From assembly GCA_017554105.1 (NCBI GenBank), contig JAFZIY010000024.1, positions 62,001 to 126,000 on the forward strand: a stretch of DNA of 64,000 nt, written 5' to 3'. The position numbers and the translations under genes are program-made. How positions within the stretch are numbered: the first letter of the stretch is position 1; every line of letters starts with the position of its first letter. Below the pieces are notes generated by a model that saw nothing but the letters and a program-made list of their open reading frames with translations, ran no database searches and had not been told where the DNA came from. Origin of the DNA: Prevotella sp. GTDB lineage: Bacteria; Bacteroidota; Bacteroidia; Bacteroidales; Bacteroidaceae. This document shows, piece after piece, positions 45,500-54,786 of the stretch.

Positions 45500-46909
45500 T
45501 TACTTGTCGTATGTCTTGAATATGCATCCCGTGATATTGACATCTACGAAATCGTCCTTGTCAATGTCTTTTTTCGTATAAAAGAACTGCGAGTCGGAAA
45601 TCTTGATGTTGCTAACGCACTTCAGACCTTCAAGTCCATGAGCGGAGATTGCTACCTTTGAGTTATGGCTTGTAACCCTTGTGATTTCAATGTCTTGGAA
45701 GTCGGGAGAGTATTCCACATTCTGTACCTTCTTTTCCGAACCTTCTTTATAGTTGTATTTTTTGTCGATATAGGTGCATTCAAATATAATAGCCTCATTC
45801 TTGATGTCGGTCATCGAAATGTCGCTAATCCTGATGCCTTCGGTCTTTCCGCCTCTGCCGATACCGCTCTTGAATCGGAGTCCGGTGTCTGTTCCTGAGA
45901 AGGTGCAACGGCGAACAACAATGTTCTTCATACCGCCTGACACATCGGAACCGATAACAAAACCACCATGGGCATGGAAAACGGTGTTGTCTTGGATGAG
46001 TATATCCTCACAGGGACCTGCCTTGACACCAGATGCTCCTGTTCCGCCTTTCATGCAGATGCCATCGTCGCCGGCATCAACAACAGAATTTATGATTAAT
46101 ACAGTACGGCAATTACTGAGGTCTATGGCATCTCCGTTTTGTGCATTCCATGGGCAACGCACGGTTACTCCGTCTATTATCACATTCTCGCAACGCACCG
46201 GATGCAAGTGGAATCGTGGTGAGTTCTGTATTGTCACACCTTCAATCTTAACGTTCTTGCAGTCGGTTAGTCTTACGAGGTCGGCACGCATTTTTTCTTG
46301 TTTCTCACCGTCGTCGGCAATGTTGTCATAGTGTTTCAAACCATAAGGTAACCATATAGAGCCGTCAGAAGAAATCGTTCCGCCCATGTTGGTGAACTCT
46401 TTCCATTCCACATCACTTACCTTATTGCGTTTTACTGGCCTCCATTGTGCTCCGTTGCCGTCGATGATTCCTTCACCCGTGATGCATATGTTTGTACGTT
46501 TGCTTGCATTGATGAGTGGGGTAGCCTTTTCTTCCTTCACTCCATCTTTTTCTTTTATGAAAAGTGACTTATCCGGTGAAGCCATAATGATGGCGTTGCG
46601 CTCCAGATGTAGGTCAATGTTGTCCTTAAGCGAGATGAGTCCCGTGATATATACTCCTTGCGGAACCACAAGCCTTCCACCACCTTTCTTTTCAAGGGCA
46701 CTCATTGCCTTTTTGAAGGCCTCCGTGTTGAGCGTGATACCATCGCCGATACCGCCGAAGTCCTTAAGATTTACTTCGTTGGATGGAATTGTAGGCTCCG
46801 AGACTTTTGTCATTGGGGAGGAAAGGTTGGCATAGCAACCAGAATAATCTTTTGCCTCAGCAGCAGTAATAGCCAGTAATCCCGCTATGAGAACGATAAA
46901 CCTTTTCAT
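45500..46909 (-). CDS. Glycoside hydrolase family 28 (polygalacturonase-like)
   Basis: A 469-residue secreted enzyme with signal peptide MKRFIVLIAGLLAITAAEAK. It is a right-handed beta-helix protein with the GH28 catalytic set in order: NGDAIDL, DAGDDGICMKGG, a GHG-like HAHGGFVIGSD and LRFKSGIGRGG in place of RIK. The start of the mature protein, VNLKDFGGIGDGITLNTEAFKKA, is the usual pectate-lyase-fold opening. It likely cleaves galacturonan backbones in the periplasm or at the cell surface. It has its own promoter. Confidence 0.94.
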   Translation of the reverse strand: MKRFIVLIAGLLAITAAEAKDYSGCYANLSSPMTKVSEPTIPSNEVNLKDFGGIGDGITLNTEAFKKAMSALEKKGGGRLVVPQGVYITGLISLKDNIDLHLERNAIIMASPDKSLFIKEKDGVKEEKATPLINASKRTNICITGEGIIDGNGAQWRPVKRNKVSDVEWKEFTNMGGTISSDGSIWLPYGLKHYDNIADDGEKQEKMRADLVRLTDCKNVKIEGVTIQNSPRFHLHPVRCENVIIDGVTVRCPWNAQNGDAIDLSNCRTVLIINSVVDAGDDGICMKGGTGASGVKAGPCEDILIQDNTVFHAHGGFVIGSDVSGGMKNIVVRRCTFSGTDTGLRFKSGIGRGGKTEGIRISDISMTDIKNEAIIFECTYIDKKYNYKEGSEKKVQNVEYSPDFQDIEITRVTSHNSKVAISAHGLEGLKCVSNIKISDSQFFYTKKDIDKDDFVDVNITGCIFKTYDK

Positions 46910-46962
46910 TGTCTTGTAATTGTTTGTTTGTAGTTTGTTTTAGTATGTTTGTCTTATGGGTG

Positions 46963-46995
46963 CAAAGATATGAATTAAAAAACAAATAAGTGCAA
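46963..46995 (-). promoter_or_regulatory. Promoter of the GH28 gene
   Basis: On the minus strand TTG (46993-46995), 22 bases, TATCTTTG (46963-46970), about 54 bases before the ATG. Confidence 0.55.
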
Positions 46996-47112
46996 TTGTA
47001 ACAACATTTTGTTACCGACATAACACTATTTAAATAATCGACAATTTACAATTTATTGCCGGTAATTCACATCTTATACGACTTTCAACTCCAAAAAGCT
47101 AACTCCTTACTA

Positions 47113-47155
47113 CAAAAAAGATGCCCCTGCAATGAGCGAACTCAAATACAGGGGC
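47113..47155 (-). terminator. Rho-independent terminator after tRNA-Phe
   Basis: GCCCCTG (47123-47129) pairs with CAGGGGC (47149-47155); on the minus strand the stem is followed by ATCTTTTTTG. It lies 17 bases past the tRNA. Confidence 0.8.
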
Positions 47156-47171
47156 GGGTGAAAGGAGGAGG

Positions 47172-47244
<73 letters not shown>

Positions 47245-47264
47245 AATTTTTCTGTTTGCGGGTG

Positions 47265-47272
47265 CAAAGGTA
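47265..47272 (-). promoter_or_regulatory. Promoter -7 box of tRNA-Phe
   Basis: TACCTTTG on the minus strand, 21 bases before the tRNA 5' end. Confidence 0.55.
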
Positions 47273-47373
47273 CAACTTTTTATTGTATTATCTCCTCACC
47301 TGTTCCAATTTTTGTTTGGCATTATTGTTTTTTAACAAATGACCGTTTCTCATTATCAGCCTTTCGCCTGTTT

Positions 47374-47411
47374 CAAATAAAATAATCCCGTAGTTACACA
47401 ACTACGGGATT
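47374..47411 (-). terminator. Rho-independent terminator after rpsA
   Basis: Perfect 12-bp stem AATCCCGTAGTT (47384-47395) and AACTACGGGATT (47400-47411) with a tight 4-base loop; on the minus strand it is followed by a T-rich tract. Confidence 0.88.
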
Positions 47412-47444
47412 ACATTTATTCAATTAATAAAGGAATAATTCCGA

Positions 47445-49220
47445 TTATTCGCCCTTTTCAAGCTTAGCCTTGAGTTCTGCAAGACCTGCGATGTCGCCGA
47501 GAGTGGTGCTGGCAGCAACGTTATTGATTGCTGGACCTTCCTCTTTCTTTGCTGCACGAGGCTTGCGAGCAGCCTTCTTAGGCTCTTCCTTAGCGTCCTC
47601 GAAGGTGCGGCTGTGAGAAAGAATGATACGCTTTGTCTCCTTAACGAACTCTATTACCTTGAAGTCGAGCTCCTCACCGAGCTGAGCCTGTGAGCCGTCC
47701 TCCTTGATGAGGTGCTTAGGAGTAGCAAATCCTTCGCCACCTTCGTTGAGAGCGATAACGGCACCCTTGTCGATAACTTCTGTAATCTTTCCTTTGTGAA
47801 CAGATCCTGGAGTGTACAGGGTCTCGTAAGTGTCCCAAGGATTCTCTTCGAGTTGCTTGTGTCCGAGTGAAAGACGACGGTTCTCTTTGTCTATCTCAAG
47901 AACTACAACGTCGATTTCTGCTCCAACCTGTGTGAACTCTGATGGGTGCTTAACCTTCTTTGTCCAAGAGAGGTCGCTGATGTGGATAAGACCGTCAACG
48001 CCTTCCTCAAGTTCTACGAAGATACCGAAGTTTGTGAAGTTGCGAACCTTAGCGGTGTGCTTGCTTCCAACAGGATACTTAACCTCGATTGTCTCCCATG
48101 GATCTTCCTTAAGCTGCTTGATGCCGAGAGACATCTTGCGCTCCTCGCGGTCGAGAGTAAGGATAACAGCCTCTACCTCGTCGCCAACGTGCATGAATTC
48201 CTGTGCACTGCGGAGGTGCTGGCTCCAAGACATCTCAGAAACGTGTATAAGTCCTTCAACGCCCGGTGCAATCTCAACGAATGCGCCGTAGTCAGCGATA
48301 ACGACAACCTTACCCTTAACATGGTCACCAACCTGAAGGTCTGCGCTGAGAGCATCCCATGGGTGTGGAGTAAGCTGCTTCAAGCCGAGAGCAATGCGTT
48401 TCTTCTCGTCGTCGAAGTCAAGAATAACAACATTGATTTTCTGGTCGAGAGCAACCACTTCGTGTGGATCGCTTACGCGGCCCCAAGAAAGGTCTGTGAT
48501 ATGGATGAGTCCGTCAACACCACCGAGGTCAACGAATACACCGTAAGAAGTGATGTTCTTAACGGTACCCTCGAGAATCTGACCCTTCTCGAGCTTGCCG
48601 ATGATTTCCTTCTTCTGTGCCTCGAGTTCTGCCTCGATAAGTGCCTTGTGTGAAACTACTACGTTGCGGTATTCCTGGTTGATCTTAACAACCTTGAATT
48701 CCATTGTCTTGCCTACGAATACATCGTAGTCACGTATTGGGTGAACGTCAATCTGGCTACCTGGCAAGAATGCCTCGATGCCAAATACATCTACGATCAT
48801 ACCGCCCTTAGTGCGGCACTTCACGTAACCCTGGATAACCTCATTGTTATCAAGAGCAGCGTTAACACGCTCCCAACTCTTGCTGACACGAGCCTTCTTG
48901 TGTGAAAGCAACAGTTGGCCTTTGCGGTCCTCCTGGTTTTCAACGTAAACTTCAACGATGTCGCCAACCTTAAGGTCTGGGTTGTAACGGAACTCGCTTG
49001 CAGGAATGATACCATCACTCTTGTAACCGATGTTTACGATAACCTCTTTCTTGTCAACGGAGATAACCTTACCGTCAACAACTTGATGCTCAGAAACCTT
49101 GTTAAGGGTTTCGTCGTAAGCCTTCTCAAGTTCTTCTTTGCTTACATTTGCGCTGCTGCCATTCTCGAATTCTTCCCAGTTGAAGTCTTCCAGTGGCTGA
49201 ACGTTCTTTAAATCTGACAT
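47445..49220 (-). CDS. rpsA: 30S ribosomal protein S1
   Basis: RNA-binding ribosomal protein that helps mRNA loading on the 30S subunit. The 591-residue protein has repeated S1 (OB-fold) domains; clear repeats read YGVFVDLGGVDGLIHITDLSW, YGAFVEIAPGVEGLIHVSEMSW and FGIFVELEEGVDGLIHISDLSW-type, each followed by GLKQL, GIKQL or GHKQL segments. The C-terminus is basic and Ala rich (KAARKPRAAKKEE). The -7 box about 80 bases upstream gives a moderate leader containing a GCGG/CCGC hairpin, which could be a site for autoregulation, though this is only a possibility. Confidence 0.96.
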   Translation of the reverse strand: MSDLKNVQPLEDFNWEEFENGSSANVSKEELEKAYDETLNKVSEHQVVDGKVISVDKKEVIVNIGYKSDGIIPASEFRYNPDLKVGDIVEVYVENQEDRKGQLLLSHKKARVSKSWERVNAALDNNEVIQGYVKCRTKGGMIVDVFGIEAFLPGSQIDVHPIRDYDVFVGKTMEFKVVKINQEYRNVVVSHKALIEAELEAQKKEIIGKLEKGQILEGTVKNITSYGVFVDLGGVDGLIHITDLSWGRVSDPHEVVALDQKINVVILDFDDEKKRIALGLKQLTPHPWDALSADLQVGDHVKGKVVVIADYGAFVEIAPGVEGLIHVSEMSWSQHLRSAQEFMHVGDEVEAVILTLDREERKMSLGIKQLKEDPWETIEVKYPVGSKHTAKVRNFTNFGIFVELEEGVDGLIHISDLSWTKKVKHPSEFTQVGAEIDVVVLEIDKENRRLSLGHKQLEENPWDTYETLYTPGSVHKGKITEVIDKGAVIALNEGGEGFATPKHLIKEDGSQAQLGEELDFKVIEFVKETKRIILSHSRTFEDAKEEPKKAARKPRAAKKEEGPAINNVAASTTLGDIAGLAELKAKLEKGE

Positions 49221-49301
49221 AAAAAATTAAATTGTTATTAATAAAGTTAGACTTTATGTGAATTAACTCATGCCATGCGGCAAAAAACCGCAAAGCGGGT
49301 G

Positions 49302-49309
49302 CAAAGTTA
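49302..49309 (-). promoter_or_regulatory. Probable promoter -7 box of rpsA
   Basis: TAACTTTG on the minus strand, 82 bases before the rpsA ATG; no clear -33 element. Confidence 0.5.
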
Positions 49310-49410
49310 CAAAAAATATTTTATATGGCGTTATCTTGTTGAAAATCTTTGCTTTACATGGTAGTCTTTATCGCCAATTTAAGCATAATTAACATACCGG
49401 TCGCTATATA

Positions 49411-49446
49411 GCAAAAGAAAACCGCCAAACTCTTGGAGTCTGGCGG
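49411..49446 (-). terminator. Rho-independent terminator after the small lipoprotein gene
   Basis: CCGCCA (49422-49427) pairs with TGGCGG (49441-49446), with inner pairing AACTC/GAGTC-like; on the minus strand it is followed by TTTTCTTTTG. Confidence 0.8.
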
Positions 49447-49476
49447 CAATTTTCAATGCTTTTCTGTTCGAGCTAA

Positions 49477-49650
49477 TTATTTAGCAGAATCAGCAGCAAC
49501 AGTGTCAGCTGGAGTAGCAACTGAATCAGCAGCGCTGTCAGCAACAACTGTAGAATCAGCATTCTGAACATCGTTGTTTGCCTTCTGCTCAGTGCAAGAT
49601 GCGAATGAGATAGCTGCGATAGCTACGAACATTAAAACTAACTTTTTCAT
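49477..49650 (-). CDS. Small Ala/Asp/Ser-rich lipoprotein
   Basis: A 57-residue predicted lipoprotein starting MKKLVLMFVAIAAISFASC, with the lipobox cysteine at position 19. The mature part is a short, acidic, repetitive chain of Ala, Asp, Ser, Thr and Val (ADSTVVADSAADSVATPAD). No enzyme motif is present. The frame is open to 49704, but the -7 box at 49702-49709 covers that codon, so the start at 49650 is chosen. It has its own promoter and terminator. The function is unknown; it is probably a small outer-membrane-attached or secreted stress-type lipoprotein. Confidence 0.75.
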   Translation of the reverse strand: MKKLVLMFVAIAAISFASCTEQKANNDVQNADSTVVADSAADSVATPADTVAADSAK

Positions 49651-49701
49651 TTTCTTTGCTTTTTTAATCTGTAAAACAATCATTTGTTTATTAAAACGGT
49701 G

Positions 49702-49709
49702 CAAAGGTA
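49702..49709 (-). promoter_or_regulatory. Probable promoter -7 box of the small lipoprotein gene
   Basis: TACCTTTG on the minus strand, 52 bases before the chosen start; it excludes the longer reading frame. Confidence 0.5.
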
Positions 49710-49885
49710 AGTATTTTTTTTAATACGTTGTTCTTTTTTTTGAGTTTTTTTTTGATGTTTTTGTAACTTTTTTGCAACGTACTGAAAATCAGCTAATTAC
49801 AAATGTTTAATAACTGTTAAATATTTCATTCCTTCTTAGACACTGCTAAAAAAACTGTTTTTTAGTGTATTTCCGCAGAATTTTG

Positions 49886-49893
49886 TATCTTTG
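49886..49893 (+). promoter_or_regulatory. Probable promoter -7 box of mtaB
   Basis: TATCTTTG ends 45 bases before the chosen mtaB start. The first in-frame ATG (49896) lies at or before the predicted transcript start. Confidence 0.5.
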
Positions 49894-49937
49894 CAGTGGT
49901 TTTCATTCTCATGCGCTCGCGCGTATATATTATAATA

Positions 49938-51287
49938 ATGTATATGATAGATACTGCAGTATTCCATAATAAGACCGCAAAGTATGTTACATTGGGCTGT
50001 AAGTTGAATTTCTCAGAAACTTCTACTTTCAGCAAGATGTTGCAAGAGATGGGCGTACGAACCGTTGACAAGGGTGAGAAAGCCGACCTGTGTATGGTTA
50101 ATACCTGTAGTGTGACGGAAGTAGCCGACCACAAATGCCGTCAGGCAATACACAAGATTGTCAGGGAAAACCCTGGTGCCTTTGTCGTTGTGACGGGCTG
50201 CTATGCTCAACTTGAGGCCCCGAAGGTGGCAAAGATACCAGGAGTGAGTCTTGTGCTTGGAAGTGACGAGAAGGCAAATCTTATTCAGTTCCTTTCCGAA
50301 GAGTGGGGTAAGACGCAGGAAGGTACTTCCGAGAGTGGTGTCTATCATGTGGTAAAGACAAAGGACATCAAGTCGTTTGCCCCATCATGCTCACGAGGTA
50401 ACCGTACTAGATATTTCCTGAAGGTTCAGGACGGATGCGACTATTTCTGCACGTATTGCACAATACCGTATGCGCGCGGTTTCAGTCGTAACCCATCTAT
50501 CGCTTCTTTGGTCAAACAGGCAGAGCAGACAGCGAGTGAAGGAGGTAAGGAGATAGTTCTCACGGGCGTGAACATCGGTGATTTCGGGAAGTCAACAGGT
50601 GACTCTTTTCTTGATTTGCTAAAGGCGTTGGATGCGGTTGATGGCATCAAGAGGTATCGCATCAGCAGCATAGAACCCGACCTTCTTACCGATGAGATGA
50701 TTTCTTTCTGTGCCCAAAGCAAGAGTTTTATGCCTCATTTCCATATTCCTCTGCAGAGTGGAAGCGATGAGGTGTTGAAACTGATGCACAGGAGATACGA
50801 CACAGCATTGTTCGTTCATAAGATAAGACTCATCAAGGAGGCGATGCCAGATGCCTTCATCGGAGTTGATGTCATGGTAGGAACGAGAGGCGAGACGGAC
50901 GAGAGGTTTGAAGAATGCTACCGTCTGCTTGAAAGCCTTGATGTCTCCCAACTGCATGTCTTTCCATACTCAGAGCGTCCTGGCACCGCGGCACTCAAGA
51001 TTCCGTACGTTGTCAATGATGCCGAGAAGAAAAGACGGTCGCATGCGTTGCTTGAAATGTCTGACAGGAAGACCCATTCTTTCTATGAAAGATATATCGG
51101 AACAGAGGCAGAAGTGCTGTTTGAGAAGGCGGCGAAGGGAAGGTATATGCATGGCTTTACGCGTAATTACATTAGGGTAGAACTTCCGCCACGACTTGCA
51201 AGCGAGGAGCTCGACAATCAGCTTGTGATGGTTCGTCTTGGCGATTTCAATCATGACGGTTCTGCTTTAAGATGTGAAATAATATAA
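49938..51287 (+). CDS. mtaB: tRNA t6A37 methylthiotransferase MtaB
   Basis: Radical SAM enzyme adding a methylthio group to t6A at position 37 of ANN-decoding tRNAs. The protein (449 residues from this start) has the N-terminal UPF0004 domain with cysteines in TLGCKLNFSE, VNTCSVTEVADHKC and TGCYAQ, the radical SAM cluster CDYFCTYC, and a C-terminal TRAM domain. The Cys-Lys-Leu-Asn N-terminal pattern favours MtaB over MiaB or RimO. The start is 49938 or 49944 (MIDTAVFHNKTAKYV); the longer frame from 49896 is disfavoured by the promoter. A glycosyltransferase gene follows after 10 bases. Confidence 0.93.
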   Translation: MYMIDTAVFHNKTAKYVTLGCKLNFSETSTFSKMLQEMGVRTVDKGEKADLCMVNTCSVTEVADHKCRQAIHKIVRENPGAFVVVTGCYAQLEAPKVAKIPGVSLVLGSDEKANLIQFLSEEWGKTQEGTSESGVYHVVKTKDIKSFAPSCSRGNRTRYFLKVQDGCDYFCTYCTIPYARGFSRNPSIASLVKQAEQTASEGGKEIVLTGVNIGDFGKSTGDSFLDLLKALDAVDGIKRYRISSIEPDLLTDEMISFCAQSKSFMPHFHIPLQSGSDEVLKLMHRRYDTALFVHKIRLIKEAMPDAFIGVDVMVGTRGETDERFEECYRLLESLDVSQLHVFPYSERPGTAALKIPYVVNDAEKKRRSHALLEMSDRKTHSFYERYIGTEAEVLFEKAAKGRYMHGFTRNYIRVELPPRLASEELDNQLVMVRLGDFNHDGSALRCEII

Positions 51288-51297
51288 TACTCTGACG

Positions 51298-52329
51298 ATG
51301 GACAAGGTAGCAATAGTGATTTTGAACTGGAATGGTGAGAAGATGCTCCGCAAGTTCTTGCCTTCTGTGATTGAGCATTCGTCTCCGGCTCATATCTATG
51401 TCGCCGACAACGCCTCTACTGACGGTTCCTTGGCAATGCTGGAAGAGCATTTCCCTCAGGTCAGAAGGATTGTGCTTGACAGGAACTGGGGTTTTGCCGA
51501 AGGCTATAACAAGGCCCTTGCCGAGGTGGAAGCAGAGTATTATGTCCTGTTGAACAGTGACGTGGAGACACCCTCACGATGGCTTGAGCCTCTTGTTGAC
51601 TTCATGGATTCCCACAAGGACGTGGCGGCATGTCAGCCCAAGTTGCTCTCAGAGAGCGAGCGTGACAAGTTCGAGTATGCGGGAGCAAGTGGCGGTTTCA
51701 TAGATCGTTATGGTTACCCTTTCTGCAGAGGCAGGGTATTCGATGTCGTGGAGAAAGATAATGGACAGTATGATGATGTGTGCGATATTTTCTGGGCTAC
51801 AGGCGCATGTCTGATGATAAGGTCGGAGGACTATTGGAAAGTTGGCGGGCTTGATGGCCGTTTCTTTGCGCACAATGAGGAAATCGACCTTTGCTGGCGT
51901 CTCCACCTTATGGGCCGTCGCATTTGCTGCATTCCTGAGAGTTATGTATATCATGTCGGCGGCGGCACCTTACCTAAGGGAAGTTCCCGGAAGACATACC
52001 TAAACTTCCGCAATAACCTTACGATGCTATACAAGAACCTGCCTGAGGACGAACTCCGCAAGGCGATGATTGTGCGTTGGTTCCTCGACTATGTGGCGGC
52101 ATGGCATACTCTGGTGTTCAATGGCAATGTCGGCGACTTCAAGGCGATATACAAGGCGCGCCATTCCTTCAGGAAATGGAGGAAGGATTTTGTTGATGAC
52201 AGGAAAAAGATACAGTCATCTGCGGTTGCAAGGAACATCCCGGAGCATAAAAAAATAAGCATTCTGTGGCAGTATTATGTAAAAAAACACAAAACATACG
52301 GTAATTTGTTTAAACAAAACTTAATGTAA
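51298..52329 (+). CDS. Glycosyltransferase family 2
   Basis: A 343-residue GT-A fold glycosyltransferase. It begins MDKVAIVILNWNGEKML, followed by VADNASTDGSLAML (nucleotide-sugar binding), the metal-binding LLNSDVETP near residue 90 and an acceptor-side HNEEIDLCWRLHLMGRRI (about 195-212), a rhamnosyltransferase-like layout. It has no membrane segment of note, so it is probably peripheral to the inner membrane. It likely adds sugars to a cell-surface glycan; donor and acceptor are unknown. It starts 10 bases after mtaB. Confidence 0.9.
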   Translation: MDKVAIVILNWNGEKMLRKFLPSVIEHSSPAHIYVADNASTDGSLAMLEEHFPQVRRIVLDRNWGFAEGYNKALAEVEAEYYVLLNSDVETPSRWLEPLVDFMDSHKDVAACQPKLLSESERDKFEYAGASGGFIDRYGYPFCRGRVFDVVEKDNGQYDDVCDIFWATGACLMIRSEDYWKVGGLDGRFFAHNEEIDLCWRLHLMGRRICCIPESYVYHVGGGTLPKGSSRKTYLNFRNNLTMLYKNLPEDELRKAMIVRWFLDYVAAWHTLVFNGNVGDFKAIYKARHSFRKWRKDFVDDRKKIQSSAVARNIPEHKKISILWQYYVKKHKTYGNLFKQNLM

Positions 52330-52410
52330 GGCATTCTGTTTAAACCACTTATACGTACGTTCGTCATAAAACTGGTTTTAATAAAAAATATGTATAAAAG
52401 AATCAGAGTT

Positions 52411-52884
52411 ATGAAAAAAGTATTTTTAACGTTGGTTGCCGCAATGGCAATGAGTTACGCAACGGCACAGGAGATGCCATCAAGGGATAACGATAGAACA
52501 GAGATGATGACCCGTGAGTTGGACCTCACTCCCGAACAGGCAGAAAAGGTTAAGGCACTTAACGAGAAGTATCCCGAGTTGATGCGTTTTAATCGTGGTG
52601 GTCATCGCCCTGGTGGTCGCCCTGGTGACGGTCCTCGTCCTAACAGAGATCAGAAGGTTGACGGCACGACAGGTGCTACAGCACAGCAGCCACAGCAACC
52701 GCAGCAGATGCAGCGTCCATCACGTGAGGAGATGGAAAAGAGAATGCAAGAGCGCAGGAAGCAACGTGAGGCTTACGAGGCAGAACTGAAGACAATCCTC
52801 ACGGAAGAGCAGTTCGAGAAATATGAGAAAAGCAAGCCACAGCCAAGAGGCCCCAGGCCAGGATTTGGTGGTCCTCGCCAATAA
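52411..52884 (+). CDS. DUF4890-like secreted protein
   Basis: A 157-residue exported protein with signal peptide MKKVFLTLVAAMAMSYATAQ. The mature part has two LTPEQ/LTEEQ helical motifs (ELDLTPEQAEKVKALNEKYP near residues 39-58 and LKTILTEEQFEKYEKSK near 130), as in Spy/CpxP-like and DUF4890 proteins, separated by a Gly/Arg/Pro and Gln-rich stretch (GGHRPGGRPGDG, QQPQQPQQ). A periplasmic chaperone or stress role is possible by resemblance. The frame opens 7 codons earlier at 52390, but the start at 52411 gives a normal signal peptide. Confidence 0.75.
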   Translation: MKKVFLTLVAAMAMSYATAQEMPSRDNDRTEMMTRELDLTPEQAEKVKALNEKYPELMRFNRGGHRPGGRPGDGPRPNRDQKVDGTTGATAQQPQQPQQMQRPSREEMEKRMQERRKQREAYEAELKTILTEEQFEKYEKSKPQPRGPRPGFGGPRQ

Positions 52885-52909
52885 ATACATTAAATAATAG
52901 AATAAATAA

Positions 52910-52942
52910 GAGCCAAGGCATTAGCCCTGGCTCCTTTTTTTA
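52910..52942 (+). terminator. Rho-independent terminator
   Basis: GAGCCAAGG (52910-52918) pairs with CCCTGGCTC (52925-52933, one mismatch), followed by TTTTTTT. It closes the DUF4890-like gene. Confidence 0.88.
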
Positions 52943-52965
52943 TATCAACTATTCAGTTTCTCCTT

Positions 52966-54246
52966 TTAATAGGCAAAAAGAGGATAGTCCTTCATTGTCT
53001 CGTTCACACGTGCGCGAACGCTTGCGATTACCTCCTCGTTCTCCGGGTCATTGAGCACAGTCTCGATAAGTTCGGCAATGAGAACCATAAGGTCTTCCTT
53101 TGCACCACGGGTGGTGATGGCGGGAGTTCCGAGACGCAGACCAGATGTCTGGAATGCAGAACGGCTATCGAAAGGAACCATGTTCTTGTTCACCGTGATG
53201 TCGGCAGCAACGAGGGCATTCTCAGCCACCTTACCAGTAAGGTCAGGATACTTGGAACGCAGGTCAACGAGCATTGAGTGGTTGTCGGTACCACCGCTTA
53301 CGATGTTGAAGCCGCGCTTGATAAGCTCGTCTGCCAGCACTTTTGCATTCTTCTGCACCTGCTTTGCCCACTCTTTGAACTCTGGTTGCAATGCCTCTCC
53401 GAAAGCCACGGCCTTCGCTGCGATGACATGCTCCAGTGGTCCTCCCTGCTGTCCGGGGAACACGGCGCTGTTGAGCAACTGGCTCATCATCTTTGTAACG
53501 CCCTTTGGAGTCTTCAGTCCCCAAGGATTCTCGAAGTCTTTTCCCATCAAGATGATACCTCCGCGAGGACCGCGCAGTGTCTTATGTGTCGTCGATGTCA
53601 CGATGTGAGCATATTTCACAGGGTTCTCGAGCAATCCTGCTGCTATGAGACCGGCTGGGTGCGCCATGTCAATCATCAGCAATGCACCTACCTTGTCGGC
53701 AATCTCGCGCATACGCTTGTAGTCCCATTCACGGCTGTATGCTGAGCCACCGCCGATAATCAGTTTCGGCTTGTGCTCCAGGGCGAGAGCCTCCATCTCG
53801 TCATAGTCAACGCGGCCAGTCTCCTTGTTCAGGTTATATCCTATCGGATTGTAGAGGATACCGCTGGTGTTTACGAGTGAACCATGTGAGAGGTGACCAC
53901 CGTGGTCGAGATTCATTCCCATGAATGTGTCGCCTGGTTTCAGCACTGCAAGCAGCACTGCGGCATTGGCCTGTGCTCCTGAGTGTGGCTGTACGTTGGC
54001 ATATTCTGCTCCGAAGAGTTTGCATACACGGTCTATTGCCAACTGCTCCACTTGGTCAACCACTTGGCATCCGCCGTAGTAGCGTTTGCTGGGATAACCC
54101 TCGGCATACTTGTTGGTAAGGTATGAGCCCATAGCCTCCATTACCTGGTCACTAACAAAGTTTTCTGAAGCAATCAGCTCCATGCCTTTCAGTTGGCGCT
54201 GGTGTTCTTTCTCGATTAACTCGAAAATCTGGTCGTCTCTTTTCAT
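52966..54246 (-). CDS. glyA: Serine hydroxymethyltransferase
   Basis: PLP enzyme interconverting serine and glycine with transfer of a one-carbon unit to tetrahydrofolate. The 426-residue protein starts [18 protein letters not shown] and has [25 protein letters not shown], the PLP-lysine motif [15 protein letters not shown] and a C-terminal TPAITTRGA. The frame is open to 54300, but the -7 box at 54287-54294 lies inside that extension, so the start at 54246 is used. It is a single-gene unit. Confidence 0.97.
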   Translation of the reverse strand: MKRDDQIFELIEKEHQRQLKGMELIASENFVSDQVMEAMGSYLTNKYAEGYPSKRYYGGCQVVDQVEQLAIDRVCKLFGAEYANVQPHSGAQANAAVLLAVLKPGDTFMGMNLDHGGHLSHGSLVNTSGILYNPIGYNLNKETGRVDYDEMEALALEHKPKLIIGGGSAYSREWDYKRMREIADKVGALLMIDMAHPAGLIAAGLLENPVKYAHIVTSTTHKTLRGPRGGIILMGKDFENPWGLKTPKGVTKMMSQLLNSAVFPGQQGGPLEHVIAAKAVAFGEALQPEFKEWAKQVQKNAKVLADELIKRGFNIVSGGTDNHSMLVDLRSKYPDLTGKVAENALVAADITVNKNMVPFDSRSAFQTSGLRLGTPAITTRGAKEDLMVLIAELIETVLNDPENEEVIASVRARVNETMKDYPLFAY

Positions 54247-54286
54247 TATCTTTATTCTGTAAATATAAGGTGATTGATTTTCGATG

Positions 54287-54294
54287 CAAAGGTA
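54287..54294 (-). promoter_or_regulatory. Promoter -7 box of glyA
   Basis: TACCTTTG on the minus strand, 41 bases before the chosen start; it rules out the longer frame. Confidence 0.55.
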
Positions 54295-54442
54295 GTGCAA
54301 GAAGAGCAGATTACCAAATTTTTACATCTGTTTTTTCGAATAACGCTTCTTCTTTAGTTTCTTGTCTTTGCTATACATCATGGTTGAAGAAGTGTTTACA
54401 TTATTTAACTGTGACAAGGTGGCAGTTTCGGTGGAATGTTCG

Positions 54443-54450
54443 TATATTTG
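54443..54450 (+). promoter_or_regulatory. Promoter -7 box of the PepSY-like gene
   Basis: TATATTTG, 43 bases before the ATG at 54493; the -33 element is weak. Confidence 0.5.
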
Positions 54451-54492
54451 CGGTCAACTAAAACATGTAAAACAACCTAAAAGACTAACGAA

Positions 54493-54756
54493 ATGAGAAA
54501 GTTCAAGTTCTTTATTGTGCTCATGATGTCACTTTTTGTTTTCGCGGCTTGTGACGAAGACAAAATCATTACCACAGAACAGTTGCCGGAAGCAGCCAAG
54601 GCTTATATTCAGAAGTCTTATCCCGGTATCGGTGTTACATACGCCAAGAAGAGTTCCGAGTTGTTTAAGACCAAGTATGAGGTGCGTCTTGACAATGGAC
54701 TTGAGATAGAGTTCGATAGCGATGGCGCGCCTGTGGACATTGATGCCGACGATTAA
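54493..54756 (+). CDS. Small PepSY-like (DUF2874-type) lipoprotein
   Basis: An 87-residue predicted lipoprotein (lipobox FVFAAC, Cys20). The mature part reads LPEAAKAYIQKSYPGIGVTYAKK then YEVRLDNGLEIEFDSDG, which is one PepSY-like/DUF2874 repeat as found in small Bacteroidetes periplasmic proteins. The function is unknown. The menE-like gene begins 31 bases after its stop. Confidence 0.75.
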   Translation: MRKFKFFIVLMMSLFVFAACDEDKIITTEQLPEAAKAYIQKSYPGIGVTYAKKSSELFKTKYEVRLDNGLEIEFDSDGAPVDIDADD

Positions 54757-54786
54757 TCAGGGGTAATATACTTTAATATCTTCAGG